Below, piece after piece: positions 1 through 5,275 of a stretch of DNA of 5,277 nucleotides. The notes beneath the pieces are model-generated. The model searched no databases. It saw only the letters and a list, made by a program, of their open reading frames with translations, and had not been told where the DNA came from. The stretch is from Candidatus Pygmaiobacter gallistercoris (lineage in GTDB: Bacteria; Bacillota; Clostridia; Oscillospirales; Ruminococcaceae): contig DXIA01000126.1 in assembly GCA_019113125.1 (NCBI GenBank), positions 1 to 5,277 on the forward strand. Reading direction: 5' to 3'. The translations under genes and the position numbers were made by a program. Position 1 is the first letter of the stretch, and the number at the start of each line of letters is the position of its first letter.

Positions 1-3000
1 GTCTTTGGCGAGGTCACGCTGGACGAGAACCTGACCATCGGGGCGGGCCGCACCCTCACCGTCGAGCCGGGGGCAACCCTCACCGTGCCGGCGGGGGTGA
101 GCCTCACCAACAACGGCACCATCAAGGTCGAGCTCCGCGGCGCGCTTGTCAGCGAGCAGCAGGTGGACGGGGTGCTGTACTATGTCGGCTGGGATGCCGA
201 TGAGGACGGCGCGGCGGAACAGGCCGACTATCTCGCCTACGGCACAGAGCCGGTCTATTCCGGCGCAGAGCCGGTCAAGGAGAATACCGCGCAGTACACC
301 TACACCTTCCGCGGCTGGTCGCCCGGGATCGCCGCGGTGACCGGGCCGGTGCTCTATACCGCGCAGTTTGACAGCACCGTCAACCGGTACACCGTGAGCC
401 TGCCCGAAAATCCGGTCGGCTACACGCTGGTCCCGCAGGGCCCCACCACGGTGGGCTACGGCAGCAACTTCTCCTTCACGCTGCAGATCGCCGACGGCTA
501 TTCCAAGACCGAGGACTTTGCGGTCTTGGCGGGCGGCACCGCGCTGGAGGAGCAAAGCGGGGTCTACACCCTGCGGGTGGAGGGGGACACCGCCATCACC
601 GTCGAGGGGGTTGCGGATGTCACCGCCCCGACGGGCCTCACCGTCAGCTACGGGGAGGACCATTTCAGGGAGTTTTTGAACAACATCACCTTCGGTCTCT
701 TCTTTAAGGACACGGTCACCGTGACCTTCACCGCGACCGACGCCGGCAGCGGGGTGGCGTATTTCACCTACGATCTCGGCAACGGGTCGCAGCGGGTCGA
801 CGCGGAGGACGGAAAGGCAGAGATCACGATTGAACCGGAGTTCCGCGGCCAGCTGACCGGGGTCACCGCGGTCGACGCGGCGAACAACGCCTCGACGGCG
901 ACGGCCTATGAGTACTTCGCGGTGGAGAAGGACGCGCCGACCGCCCCCATCCTCACCGCTCTCTGCGGCGGGGATGCCTATGTCGGCGGCTGGGTCAGCG
1001 GGCCGGTGACCGTCACGGTGAGCGGCTCCACCGCCACCAGCAACATCGCGAAGTACCAGTACTCGGCCGACGGCGGCGAGAGCTGGCAGGATCTGACCGC
1101 GACCGGGACGACGGCGGCGAGCGACACCCAGCCCGCCAACGTCACCGAGGCGGTCCTCATCCTCTTGGGCGCGACCGATCAGGAGTACCTGTTCCGGGCG
1201 GTCTCGAACGCGGGCAACCTCTCGGCGAGCACCGCGCTGCGGGTGCAGATCGACCCGGTCGCCCCGACCCTCTCGGTCCAGGGCGATACCGAACACTACC
1301 GCACCGACGACACCGTCTCGATCACCGTTTCGGCCGGGGATTCCGGCGTCGAGAGGGTCGAGGTGAAGAGGGAGGACGGCAGCTGGGAGGAGATCACCGG
1401 CAGCAGCTATCCCGTCACCGAAAACGGCAGCTATACCTTCCGGGTAACCAGCGGCGCCGGGCTGACGGCGGAGCAGACCCTCGTCTACACCAAGCTGGAC
1501 CGGTCGGCGCCCACCCTGACGGTGGACACCGGCAGCTACAGTGCGGGCAGCTGGACGAAGGAGAATGTGACCCTGACCGCCGCCGCGTCCGGGACCCTCG
1601 CCCCGGCTGAGATCGAGATCAGCTACCGGGTGGACGGCGGCGATTGGCAGCCCTATGCCGGGCCGCTGACCGTCACCGCCGACACCGAGGGGACGGTTTA
1701 TACCTTCCGCGCGGCGAGCGCCAGCGGGGTGGAGAGCGAGACGGTGCAGGTCACCGTCCGGCGGGACACCGTCGCCCCGACCCTCTCGGGGGTGGAGAAC
1801 GGCGGCGTCTACTACACCACCCAGCAGGTGACGGCGGCGGACGACCATCTCGCGTCGGTCACCCTGAACGGGACGACGGTCGGCAGCCCGGTCACCCTGA
1901 CCGGCAACACCACCGCGACCTACACCCTCGTCGTGACCGATGCGGCGGGCAACACCGCCACCCTCAGGGTGACGATGCGGCCGATCTCGTCGATCACGCT
2001 GCCCGGCGCGGCGACCTCGGCGGAGCGGGACGCGCTCGAGGAGATCAAACAGACGGTCTCGGGGCTGCTCGACGGCGCCTCCGGCGAGGAGAAGAAGGAG
2101 CTCGAGGCGCTGCTCGACAGGGTCGAGACGGCGCTCGAGGAGATCGAGCAGGCCGAGGCGGCGCAGGACGCGGCGAGCGGCAGCGTGGGGGATCTTGACC
2201 TCACCAAGCCGCAGACGGCGGACAAGGACGCGCTGATCGAGGCGCAGCAGACGATTGAGGACGCGCTGAACAACCACGGTGAGAACTACACCGAGGAGGA
2301 GAAGGCAAAACTCGAGGATCTGCTCGACAAGGTGGAGACGGCGCTCGAGGAGATCGAGCAGGCCGAGGCGGCGCAGGACGCGGCGAGCGGCAGCGTGGGG
2401 GATCTTGATCTCACCAAGCCGCAGACGGCGGACAAGGACGCGCTGATCGAGGCGCAGCAGACGATTGAGGACGCGCTGAACAACCACGGTGAGAACTACA
2501 CCGACGAGGAGAAGGCAAAACTCGAGGAGCTGCTCGACAAGGTCGAGACCGCGCTCGAGGAGATCGAGCAGGCCGAGGCGGCGGGCAGCACCGATGCGAT
2601 CGACAAGGTGCAGGCGCTCGACCCCGACAAGGTCCAGACCTCGGACAAGGGCACCCTCGAGCAGGCAAAAGAGGACCTCGAGGCGGCGCTCGGCGACTAC
2701 GGCGAGAGCTACACCGACGGGGAGAAGGCAAAACTCGAGGAGCTGCTCGGCAAGGTCGAGACGGCGCTCGGGGTGATTGAGAATGCCGAGACGGTACAGG
2801 GTGCGGTCGACGCGCTGCCGGACACCGTCGCGCCGGATGATCTCGAGACGATCGGGAAGATCGAGGCGGCGAAGGAGCAGTACGACCAGCTGACCGATCA
2901 GGAAAAGGAACTCGCCGGCGGCGCGGGCGAAAAGCTCGACCAGCTGCTCGCGGCGATGATCGACTACCGGATCCTCGAGGGAGACGGCAGCGTCTGGAGC

Positions 3001-3405
3001 CAGGAGGGCGGCGAGACCCTCTCGATCCGGGCAAACGGCGCGCCGGCCAAGCTGGTGGACCTGCTGCTCGACGGCAGCTCGATCCCGGCGGAGGGCTACA
3101 CCATCCGCAGCGGCAGCACGATTGCGACGCTGACCCCGGCCTATCTCGCGACCCTCGCGCCGGGGCAGCACACCCTGACCTTTGTCTATCAGGACGGGCA
3201 GGTCTCGGCCACCTTTACCATCGCGGCCAAGACGGCGGACGACACGACCTCGGGCGGGAACGCCGGCTCGGATGGCACTGCCACCCCGGATGCGCCGAAC
3301 ACCGGCGACCCGACCAGCCCGGCGCTCTGGGCGGCCCTCGCGCTGGTCTGCATCGCGGCGCTCGCGGCGGTGCTGATCTGGCAGCGGAAGAAGGCACAGC
3401 GCTGA
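1..3405 (+). CDS. Large sortase-anchored, multi-domain surface protein (5' end outside window)
   Basis: The frame is open from base 1, so the GTG at 85 is an internal valine and the true start and signal peptide lie upstream. The visible 1134 residues read as a modular wall-anchored protein. Residues ~8-46 look like beta-solenoid rungs (LTIGAGRTLTVEPGATLTV). Residues ~76-130 resemble an InlB/Listeria-Bacteroides-type module (YTYTFRGWSP, then LYTAQFDSTVNRYTV). About five Ig-like beta domains follow (~206-662), with linkers of the form D-x-x-A-P-T or DAPT (for example DPVAPTL, DRSAPTL, DTVAPTL). Residues ~670-988 are an acidic, Ala/Glu-rich helical stalk with ~70-residue repeats, FIVAR-like in character. 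Residues ~989-1076 form a last beta domain. A Thr/Gly/Asp linker leads to PNTGD, a membrane segment and a basic tail. By analogy it is displayed on the wall and may bind host glycans or proteins, or other cells; no enzymatic motif is visible. The ligand is unknown. A terminator follows directly. Confidence 0.9.
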   Translation, partial: VFGEVTLDENLTIGAGRTLTVEPGATLTVPAGVSLTNNGTIKVELRGALVSEQQVDGVLYYVGWDADEDGAAEQADYLAYGTEPVYSGAEPVKENTAQYTYTFRGWSPGIAAVTGPVLYTAQFDSTVNRYTVSLPENPVGYTLVPQGPTTVGYGSNFSFTLQIADGYSKTEDFAVLAGGTALEEQSGVYTLRVEGDTAITVEGVADVTAPTGLTVSYGEDHFREFLNNITFGLFFKDTVTVTFTATDAGSGVAYFTYDLGNGSQRVDAEDGKAEITIEPEFRGQLTGVTAVDAANNASTATAYEYFAVEKDAPTAPILTALCGGDAYVGGWVSGPVTVTVSGSTATSNIAKYQYSADGGESWQDLTATGTTAASDTQPANVTEAVLILLGATDQEYLFRAVSNAGNLSASTALRVQIDPVAPTLSVQGDTEHYRTDDTVSITVSAGDSGVERVEVKREDGSWEEITGSSYPVTENGSYTFRVTSGAGLTAEQTLVYTKLDRSAPTLTVDTGSYSAGSWTKENVTLTAAASGTLAPAEIEISYRVDGGDWQPYAGPLTVTADTEGTVYTFRAASASGVESETVQVTVRRDTVAPTLSGVENGGVYYTTQQVTAADDHLASVTLNGTTVGSPVTLTGNTTATYTLVVTDAAGNTATLRVTMRPISSITLPGAATSAERDALEEIKQTVSGLLDGASGEEKKELEALLDRVETALEEIEQAEAAQDAASGSVGDLDLTKPQTADKDALIEAQQTIEDALNNHGENYTEEEKAKLEDLLDKVETALEEIEQAEAAQDAASGSVGDLDLTKPQTADKDALIEAQQTIEDALNNHGENYTDEEKAKLEELLDKVETALEEIEQAEAAGSTDAIDKVQALDPDKVQTSDKGTLEQAKEDLEAALGDYGESYTDGEKAKLEELLGKVETALGVIENAETVQGAVDALPDTVAPDDLETIGKIEAAKEQYDQLTDQEKELAGGAGEKLDQLLAAMIDYRILEGDGSVWSQEGGETLSIRANGAPAKLVDLLLDGSSIPAEGYTIRSGSTIATLTPAYLATLAPGQHTLTFVYQDGQVSATFTIAAKTADDTTSGGNAGSDGTATPDAPNTGDPTSPALWAALALVCIAALAAVLIWQRKKAQR
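2131..2580 (+). repeat. 210-bp in-frame tandem repeat in the helical stalk
   Basis: Bases 2131-2340 and 2341-2550 are adjacent 210-bp (70-codon) copies that differ, by my count, at only five positions (2199/2409, 2295/2505, 2319/2529, 2334/2544, 2340/2550). Three changes are silent and two exchange Glu and Asp. A third copy matches for its first 30 bases (2551-2580) and then diverges (bases 2581-2763) at a 71-codon spacing. A divergent half copy precedes the array (~2020-2130). Each unit encodes a helix with TALEEIEQAEAA, a loop with DLTKPQTADKDAL, and a second helix with EEKAKLE. The array probably sets the length of the stalk. Confidence 0.95.
3295..3402 (+). other. C-terminal cell-wall sorting signal (PNTGD variant)
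   Basis: The end of the surface protein has the three-part sortase signal. A pentapeptide PNTGD (residues 1099-1103 of the visible protein) stands where LPxTG normally sits. It is followed by a hydrophobic segment (~1107-1127, rich in Ala, Leu, Val and Ile) and the basic tail QRKKAQR. In the family, sortase cleaves between Thr and Gly and joins Thr to peptidoglycan or a pilin-like partner. Position 1 is Pro-Asn rather than Leu-Pro, a pattern familiar in clostridial surface proteins. No sortase gene is in the window, so the cognate enzyme is unknown. Confidence 0.85.
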
Positions 3406-3415
3406 TACCAACAGA

Positions 3416-3448
3416 GATCCCGCGGGAGAAATCCTGCGGGATCTTTTT
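3416..3448 (+). terminator. Rho-independent terminator of the surface-protein gene
   Basis: An 11-bp stem (GATCCCGCGGG, bases 3416-3426, against CCTGCGGGATC, bases 3433-3443, with one G-U pair) closes a 6-base loop and is followed at once by five T residues. It begins 10 bases after the TGA stop and separates the surface-protein gene from the next promoter. Confidence 0.92.
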
Positions 3449-3474
3449 GATTCGGTGAAAATTCGGCGAAATGG

Positions 3475-3503
3475 TTGTCCCGCGCCGCGGGATGGGGTAT
3501 GAT
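3475..3503 (+). promoter_or_regulatory. Sigma-A-type promoter for the glycosyltransferase gene
   Basis: TTGTCC (3475-3480; 4 of 6 match TTGACA) and TATGAT (3498-3503; 5 of 6 match TATAAT) are separated by exactly 17 bases. An A/T-richer stretch lies upstream (~3449-3472), after the previous terminator. Transcription would start near 3510, leaving a short leader of about 25 bases. This placement rules out the upstream in-frame ATGs at 3471 and 3492 as starts for the next gene. Confidence 0.8.
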
Positions 3504-3520
3504 AAAAAGGAAAATTCAGA

Positions 3521-3528
3521 GAAGGAAG
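3521..3528 (+). promoter_or_regulatory. Ribosome-binding site of the glycosyltransferase gene
   Basis: GAAGGAAG lies 8 bases before the ATG at 3537. It decides the start: the frame is open further upstream, but the earlier ATGs lie in or before the promoter, have no comparable site, and would add a charged tail that is not typical of GT2 proteins. Confidence 0.75.
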
Positions 3529-3536
3529 TTATACCG

Positions 3537-4493
3537 ATGGAAAAGCCGGTTTTGTATATTGTGGTCCCCTGCTACAACGAGCAGGAGGTGCTGCCGATCA
3601 CCAGCGGGATGTTCCTCGAGAAGATCCGCGCCCTCGCCGATGCGGGCAAGATCAGCGAGGAGAGCCGGGTGCTCTTTGTCAACGACGGGTCGAAGGACGA
3701 CACCTGGAAGATCATCGAGGGGCTCGCCGCGCAGGATGCGCATTTTCTCGGGATCAGCCTCTCCCGCAACCGGGGACACCAGAACGCGCTGCTCGGCGGG
3801 CTGATGGCGGCAAAGGACCGCTGTGACGTCACCATCTCGATCGACTGCGACGGGCAGGACGACATCAACGCGATGGACCGGATGATCGACGCCTACCTCG
3901 ACGGCTGCGAGGTGGTCTACGGGGTGCGGGCCCGCCGGGACACCGACACCTTCTTCAAGCGGTTCACCGCCGAGGGGTTCTATCACCTGATGAACCGGCT
4001 GGGGGCGGACATCGTCTTCAACCACGCCGACTACCGGCTGATGAGCAGCCGCGCCCTCGCGGCGCTGGCCGAGTTTGGGGAGGTCAACCTCTTTCTGCGG
4101 GGGCTGGTGCCGCTGGTCGGGTTCAAGTCGACCAGCGTCTACTACGACCGGGCCGAGCGGATCGCCGGCGAGAGCCACTATCCCCTCAAAAAGATGCTCG
4201 CCCTCGCCTTTGACGGGATCACCAGCCTCTCGGTCAAGCCGATCCGGCTGATCACCACCCTCGGGGTGGTGGTCTCGGTGCTCAGTTTCATCGGGGTGCT
4301 CTGGGCCCTCATCGCCGCCCTCGCCGGCCACACCGTCGCCGGCTGGGCCAGCACCGTCTGCATGGTCTGTTTCATGGGCGGCGTCCAGCTGCTCTGCCTC
4401 GGGGTCATCGGCGAGTACATCGGCAAGATCTATCTGGAGGCAAAACACCGCCCCCGCTATCTCTTCAGCGACCGCACCTGGAAGGACGAGTAA
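3537..4493 (+). CDS. GT2 family membrane-associated glycosyltransferase (GtrB/ArnC/DPM1-like)
   Basis: The 318-residue protein starts MEKPVLYIVVPCYNEQEVLP and has the normal length for this class (about 310-340). Visible motifs are the nucleotide-binding start VVPCYNEQE (residues 9-17), FVNDGSKDDT (47-56), SRNRGHQNALLGG (76-88) and the DxD-type site SIDCDGQDD (101-109), which should bind the metal and nucleotide-sugar. The segment around GESHYPLKKM (211-220) matches the conserved GxSxY region. Two membrane helices follow (~237-262 and ~268-290), then GEYIGKIY and KHRPRYLF. Family knowledge: such enzymes move a sugar from a nucleotide-sugar to polyprenyl phosphate at the inner membrane face, feeding wall glycan, teichoic acid or lipid modification. 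The sugar cannot be read from the sequence. The gene has its own promoter and terminator and no flippase (GtrA/GtcA-like) or acceptor-modifying partner nearby in the window, so it appears to be a single-gene unit. Confidence 0.92.
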   Translation: MEKPVLYIVVPCYNEQEVLPITSGMFLEKIRALADAGKISEESRVLFVNDGSKDDTWKIIEGLAAQDAHFLGISLSRNRGHQNALLGGLMAAKDRCDVTISIDCDGQDDINAMDRMIDAYLDGCEVVYGVRARRDTDTFFKRFTAEGFYHLMNRLGADIVFNHADYRLMSSRALAALAEFGEVNLFLRGLVPLVGFKSTSVYYDRAERIAGESHYPLKKMLALAFDGITSLSVKPIRLITTLGVVVSVLSFIGVLWALIAALAGHTVAGWASTVCMVCFMGGVQLLCLGVIGEYIGKIYLEAKHRPRYLFSDRTWKDE

Positions 4494-4565
4494 GACCCCG
4501 GGGGACTTGTCCCCCGGCACCCCCGTTGCGGGAAGACCCCGGGGGTTGGCACCCCCGGTACCCCC
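4494..4565 (+). repeat. Two tandem GC-rich hairpins, 41-bp period
   Basis: GACCCCGGGGG occurs at 4494 and again at 4535. Each copy folds into an 8-bp stem with a 4-base loop: CCGGGGGA/TCCCCCGG (4498-4505 with 4510-4517, loop CTTG) and CCGGGGGT/ACCCCCGG (4539-4546 with 4551-4558, loop TGGC). Each is followed by CACCCCC or TACCCCC. The loop-closing A-T pair of the first copy is T-A in the second, so pairing is kept although the sequence changed. No T-run follows, so these are not simple terminators. The function is unknown; an intergenic palindromic repeat family or a transcript 3'-end stabiliser is possible. Confidence 0.75.
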
Positions 4566-4571
4566 AATACA

Positions 4572-4614
4572 AAAAGCCGCGCCGCGGACCGTTTTGGTCC
4601 CCGGCGCGGCTTTT
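4572..4614 (+). terminator. Strong, nearly symmetric terminator after the glycosyltransferase gene
   Basis: A 19-bp stem (4572-4590 with 4596-4614) with a single C-C mismatch (4585/4601) closes the 5-base loop GTTTT. The top strand ends the stem with TTTT, and the AAAAA at 4571-4575 gives a T-run on the other strand too, so the site could stop transcription in both directions. It ends the glycosyltransferase transcript and insulates the next gene. Confidence 0.9.
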
Positions 4615-4621
4615 GCATAAT
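4594..4621 (+). promoter_or_regulatory. Weak candidate promoter for the small helical protein gene
   Basis: TTGGTC (4594-4599; 3 of 6) and CATAAT (4616-4621; 5 of 6) are 16 bases apart. The -35 would lie inside the terminator hairpin and the -10 just after its T-run. The -10 is good but the -35 is poor. It is listed because the gene at 4666 sits behind a strong terminator and needs some promoter, and no better one is visible. Confidence 0.25.
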
Positions 4622-4642
4622 CCCGATCGGCCGGGGCAGACT

Positions 4643-4661
4643 AACCCCAAAAGGAGGGGTT
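4643..4661 (+). promoter_or_regulatory. Shine-Dalgarno site inside a small inverted repeat
   Basis: AAAAGGAGG (4649-4657) is a near-perfect ribosome-binding site and lies 8 bases before the TTG at 4666. It therefore supports TTG as the start, in preference to the in-frame ATG at 4714, which has no such site. The same bases lie within the inverted repeat AACCCC (4643-4648) / GGGGTT (4656-4661) with a 7-base loop, so part of the site can be paired in the RNA. Confidence 0.75.
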
Positions 4662-4665
4662 CGGT

Positions 4666-5094
4666 TTGGAACAGGAGAAACTGCTGCTCGAGGCGATTGT
4701 CAGGTGCAGCGAGATGGGGACCGGCACCATCGACCGGCTGGCGAAGATCAACGAGAACGGCCCGTTTGCCGACACGATGGGGGTCCAGCAGCGGGAGTAC
4801 GAGACCATCCGGGAGGAGGCCGCCCGGCGGCTCGCCGCGATGGGGGAGGATCCCGGTCAGCTCTCGGCCTTTGAGAAAATTTCCACCGCCGTCGGGGTCA
4901 CGATGAACACCCTGACCGACAAGAGCGCCCGCCACATGGCCGAGATGCTGATCCAGGGCAGCACGATGGGGATTGTCGATCTCACCAAGGCGATCCGGGA
5001 CAACCCCGGCGCCAGCCACGATGCCCAGAACCTCGCCGAGCGGCTGCTCCGCTCGATGCAGCGGGATGTCGAGGAGCTCAAAAGCTATCTCTAA
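4666..5094 (+). CDS. Small all-helical protein of unknown function (possible four-helix bundle)
   Basis: The 142-residue protein starts at TTG, with AAAAGGAGG 8 bases upstream. No signal peptide, membrane segment or catalytic motif is visible, so it is probably cytoplasmic. The sequence suggests four helices: ~4-28 (LLLEAIVRCSEMG), ~33-59 (with QQREYETIREEAARRL), ~66-111 (with TDKSARHMAEMLIQGSTMG) and ~117-142 (ending DVEELKSYL). The HMAEMLIQGSTMGIVDL segment (residues 90-106) looks like the conserved core; I recall similar hypothetical proteins in clostridial genomes, but this is memory and not a search. H90 and E93 form an HxxE pair, and several Glu residues lie in helices one and two. A ferritin-like or DUF2383-like bundle is a guess from shape only, since the usual ferritin ExxH pairs are not evident. 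The gene stands alone after a strong terminator, and its neighbours give no functional clue. Confidence 0.8.
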   Translation: MEQEKLLLEAIVRCSEMGTGTIDRLAKINENGPFADTMGVQQREYETIREEAARRLAAMGEDPGQLSAFEKISTAVGVTMNTLTDKSARHMAEMLIQGSTMGIVDLTKAIRDNPGASHDAQNLAERLLRSMQRDVEELKSYL

Positions 5095-5148
5095 GGACGA
5101 AGACCCAAGGACGAAGACCTAAGGGCGAAGACCCAAGGGCGAAGACCT
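5093..5148. repeat. Four 14-bp tandem repeats overlapping a stop codon
   Basis: Four head-to-tail units of AAGGRCGAAGACCY occupy 5093-5106, 5107-5120, 5121-5134 and 5135-5148. Position 5 reads A, A, G, G and position 14 reads C, T, C, T, as if a 28-bp pair was duplicated and then changed. The first two bases are the AA of the TAA that ends the helical-protein gene. A partial unit (AAAGG) follows. There are no spacers, so it is not a CRISPR. The function is unknown. Confidence 0.93.
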
Positions 5149-5180
5149 AAAGGTGTGACAGGGTAAGAAAACAACGCCGT

Positions 5181-5203
5181 AAAAAGGCCGCTTTTGCGCG
5201 GCT
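5181..5203 (-). terminator. Candidate terminator for a minus-strand transcript entering from the right
   Basis: On the minus strand GCCGC-GCAAAA-GCGGC (stem 5202-5198 with 5191-5187) is followed by CTTTTT. The stem is only 5 bp, but it is all GC and has a proper T-run. On the plus strand the same hairpin has no T-run after it. An outer 6-bp pairing, ACGCCG/CGGCGT (5174-5179 with 5205-5210), could extend the fold. It lies just after a minus-strand stop codon at 5212-5210. Confidence 0.45.
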
Positions 5204-5209
5204 GCGGCG

Positions 5210-5275
5210 TCAAAACGTCTCGACAACCACAAAGGGTGCCTTCGACGCTTTTCCTTGCACCCGCATCAAAATCGA
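5210..5275 (-). CDS. Possible 3' end of a convergent minus-strand gene (very partial)
   Basis: A minus-strand frame is open from the right edge and ends in TGA (5212-5210), giving 21 residues that finish VQGKASKAPFVVVETF. Its stop lies a few bases before the minus-strand hairpin and T-run at 5203-5181, the layout expected of a gene end. An ATG at 5266-5264 would alternatively give only an 18-residue peptide. The fragment is too short to assign a product, and an open stretch of this length is also expected by chance. Confidence 0.22.
   Translation of the reverse strand, partial: SILMRVQGKASKAPFVVVETF
5234..5262. repeat. Inverted repeat GGGTGC/GCACCC near the right edge
   Basis: GGGTGC (5234-5239) and GCACCC (5257-5262) are perfect 6-bp arms around a 17-base T/C-rich loop. 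The arms are short and the loop is long, so this may be chance. It falls in the possible minus-strand coding end. Together with the hairpin at 5174-5210 it could alternatively belong to a structured intergenic element that continues beyond the window. Confidence 0.3.

Noticed and set aside
85..87. GTG at 85 as the start of the surface-protein gene
   Set aside because: The frame is open to base 1 with the same beta-solenoid pattern on both sides; no ribosome-binding site or signal peptide follows. It is an internal valine.
1644..2198. 184-codon plus-strand frame inside the surface-protein gene
   Set aside because: The product is Arg/Gly/Ala-rich low complexity in another frame of a strongly supported gene.
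2411..3034. 207-codon minus-strand frame in the repeat region, rich in Arg, Pro and Ser
   Set aside because: It is a shadow of the Ala/Glu-rich helical repeats; the composition is unlike a real protein, and there is no plausible start site.
3471..3536. Upstream ATGs (3471, 3492) as the glycosyltransferase start
   Set aside because: They lie in or before the promoter elements at 3475-3503, so they would not be in the transcript; the ATG at 3537 has a well-spaced ribosome-binding site and gives a normal N-terminus.
3516..4520. 334-codon open frame on the minus strand opposite the glycosyltransferase gene
   Set aside because: The plus strand has clear GT2 motifs, promoter and ribosome-binding site. 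The minus frame is a mirror of GC-rich codon bias, and its product is a low-complexity mix of Pro, Val, Glu and Asp with no recognisable domain.
5093..5148. CRISPR array
   Set aside because: The 14-bp units are directly joined, with no spacers, and no cas genes are present.
5155..5183. Plus-strand promoter with GTGACA as -35
   Set aside because: The -35 is fair, but the hexamer 17 bases downstream (CGTAAA) is a poor -10 and no plus-strand gene follows in the window.
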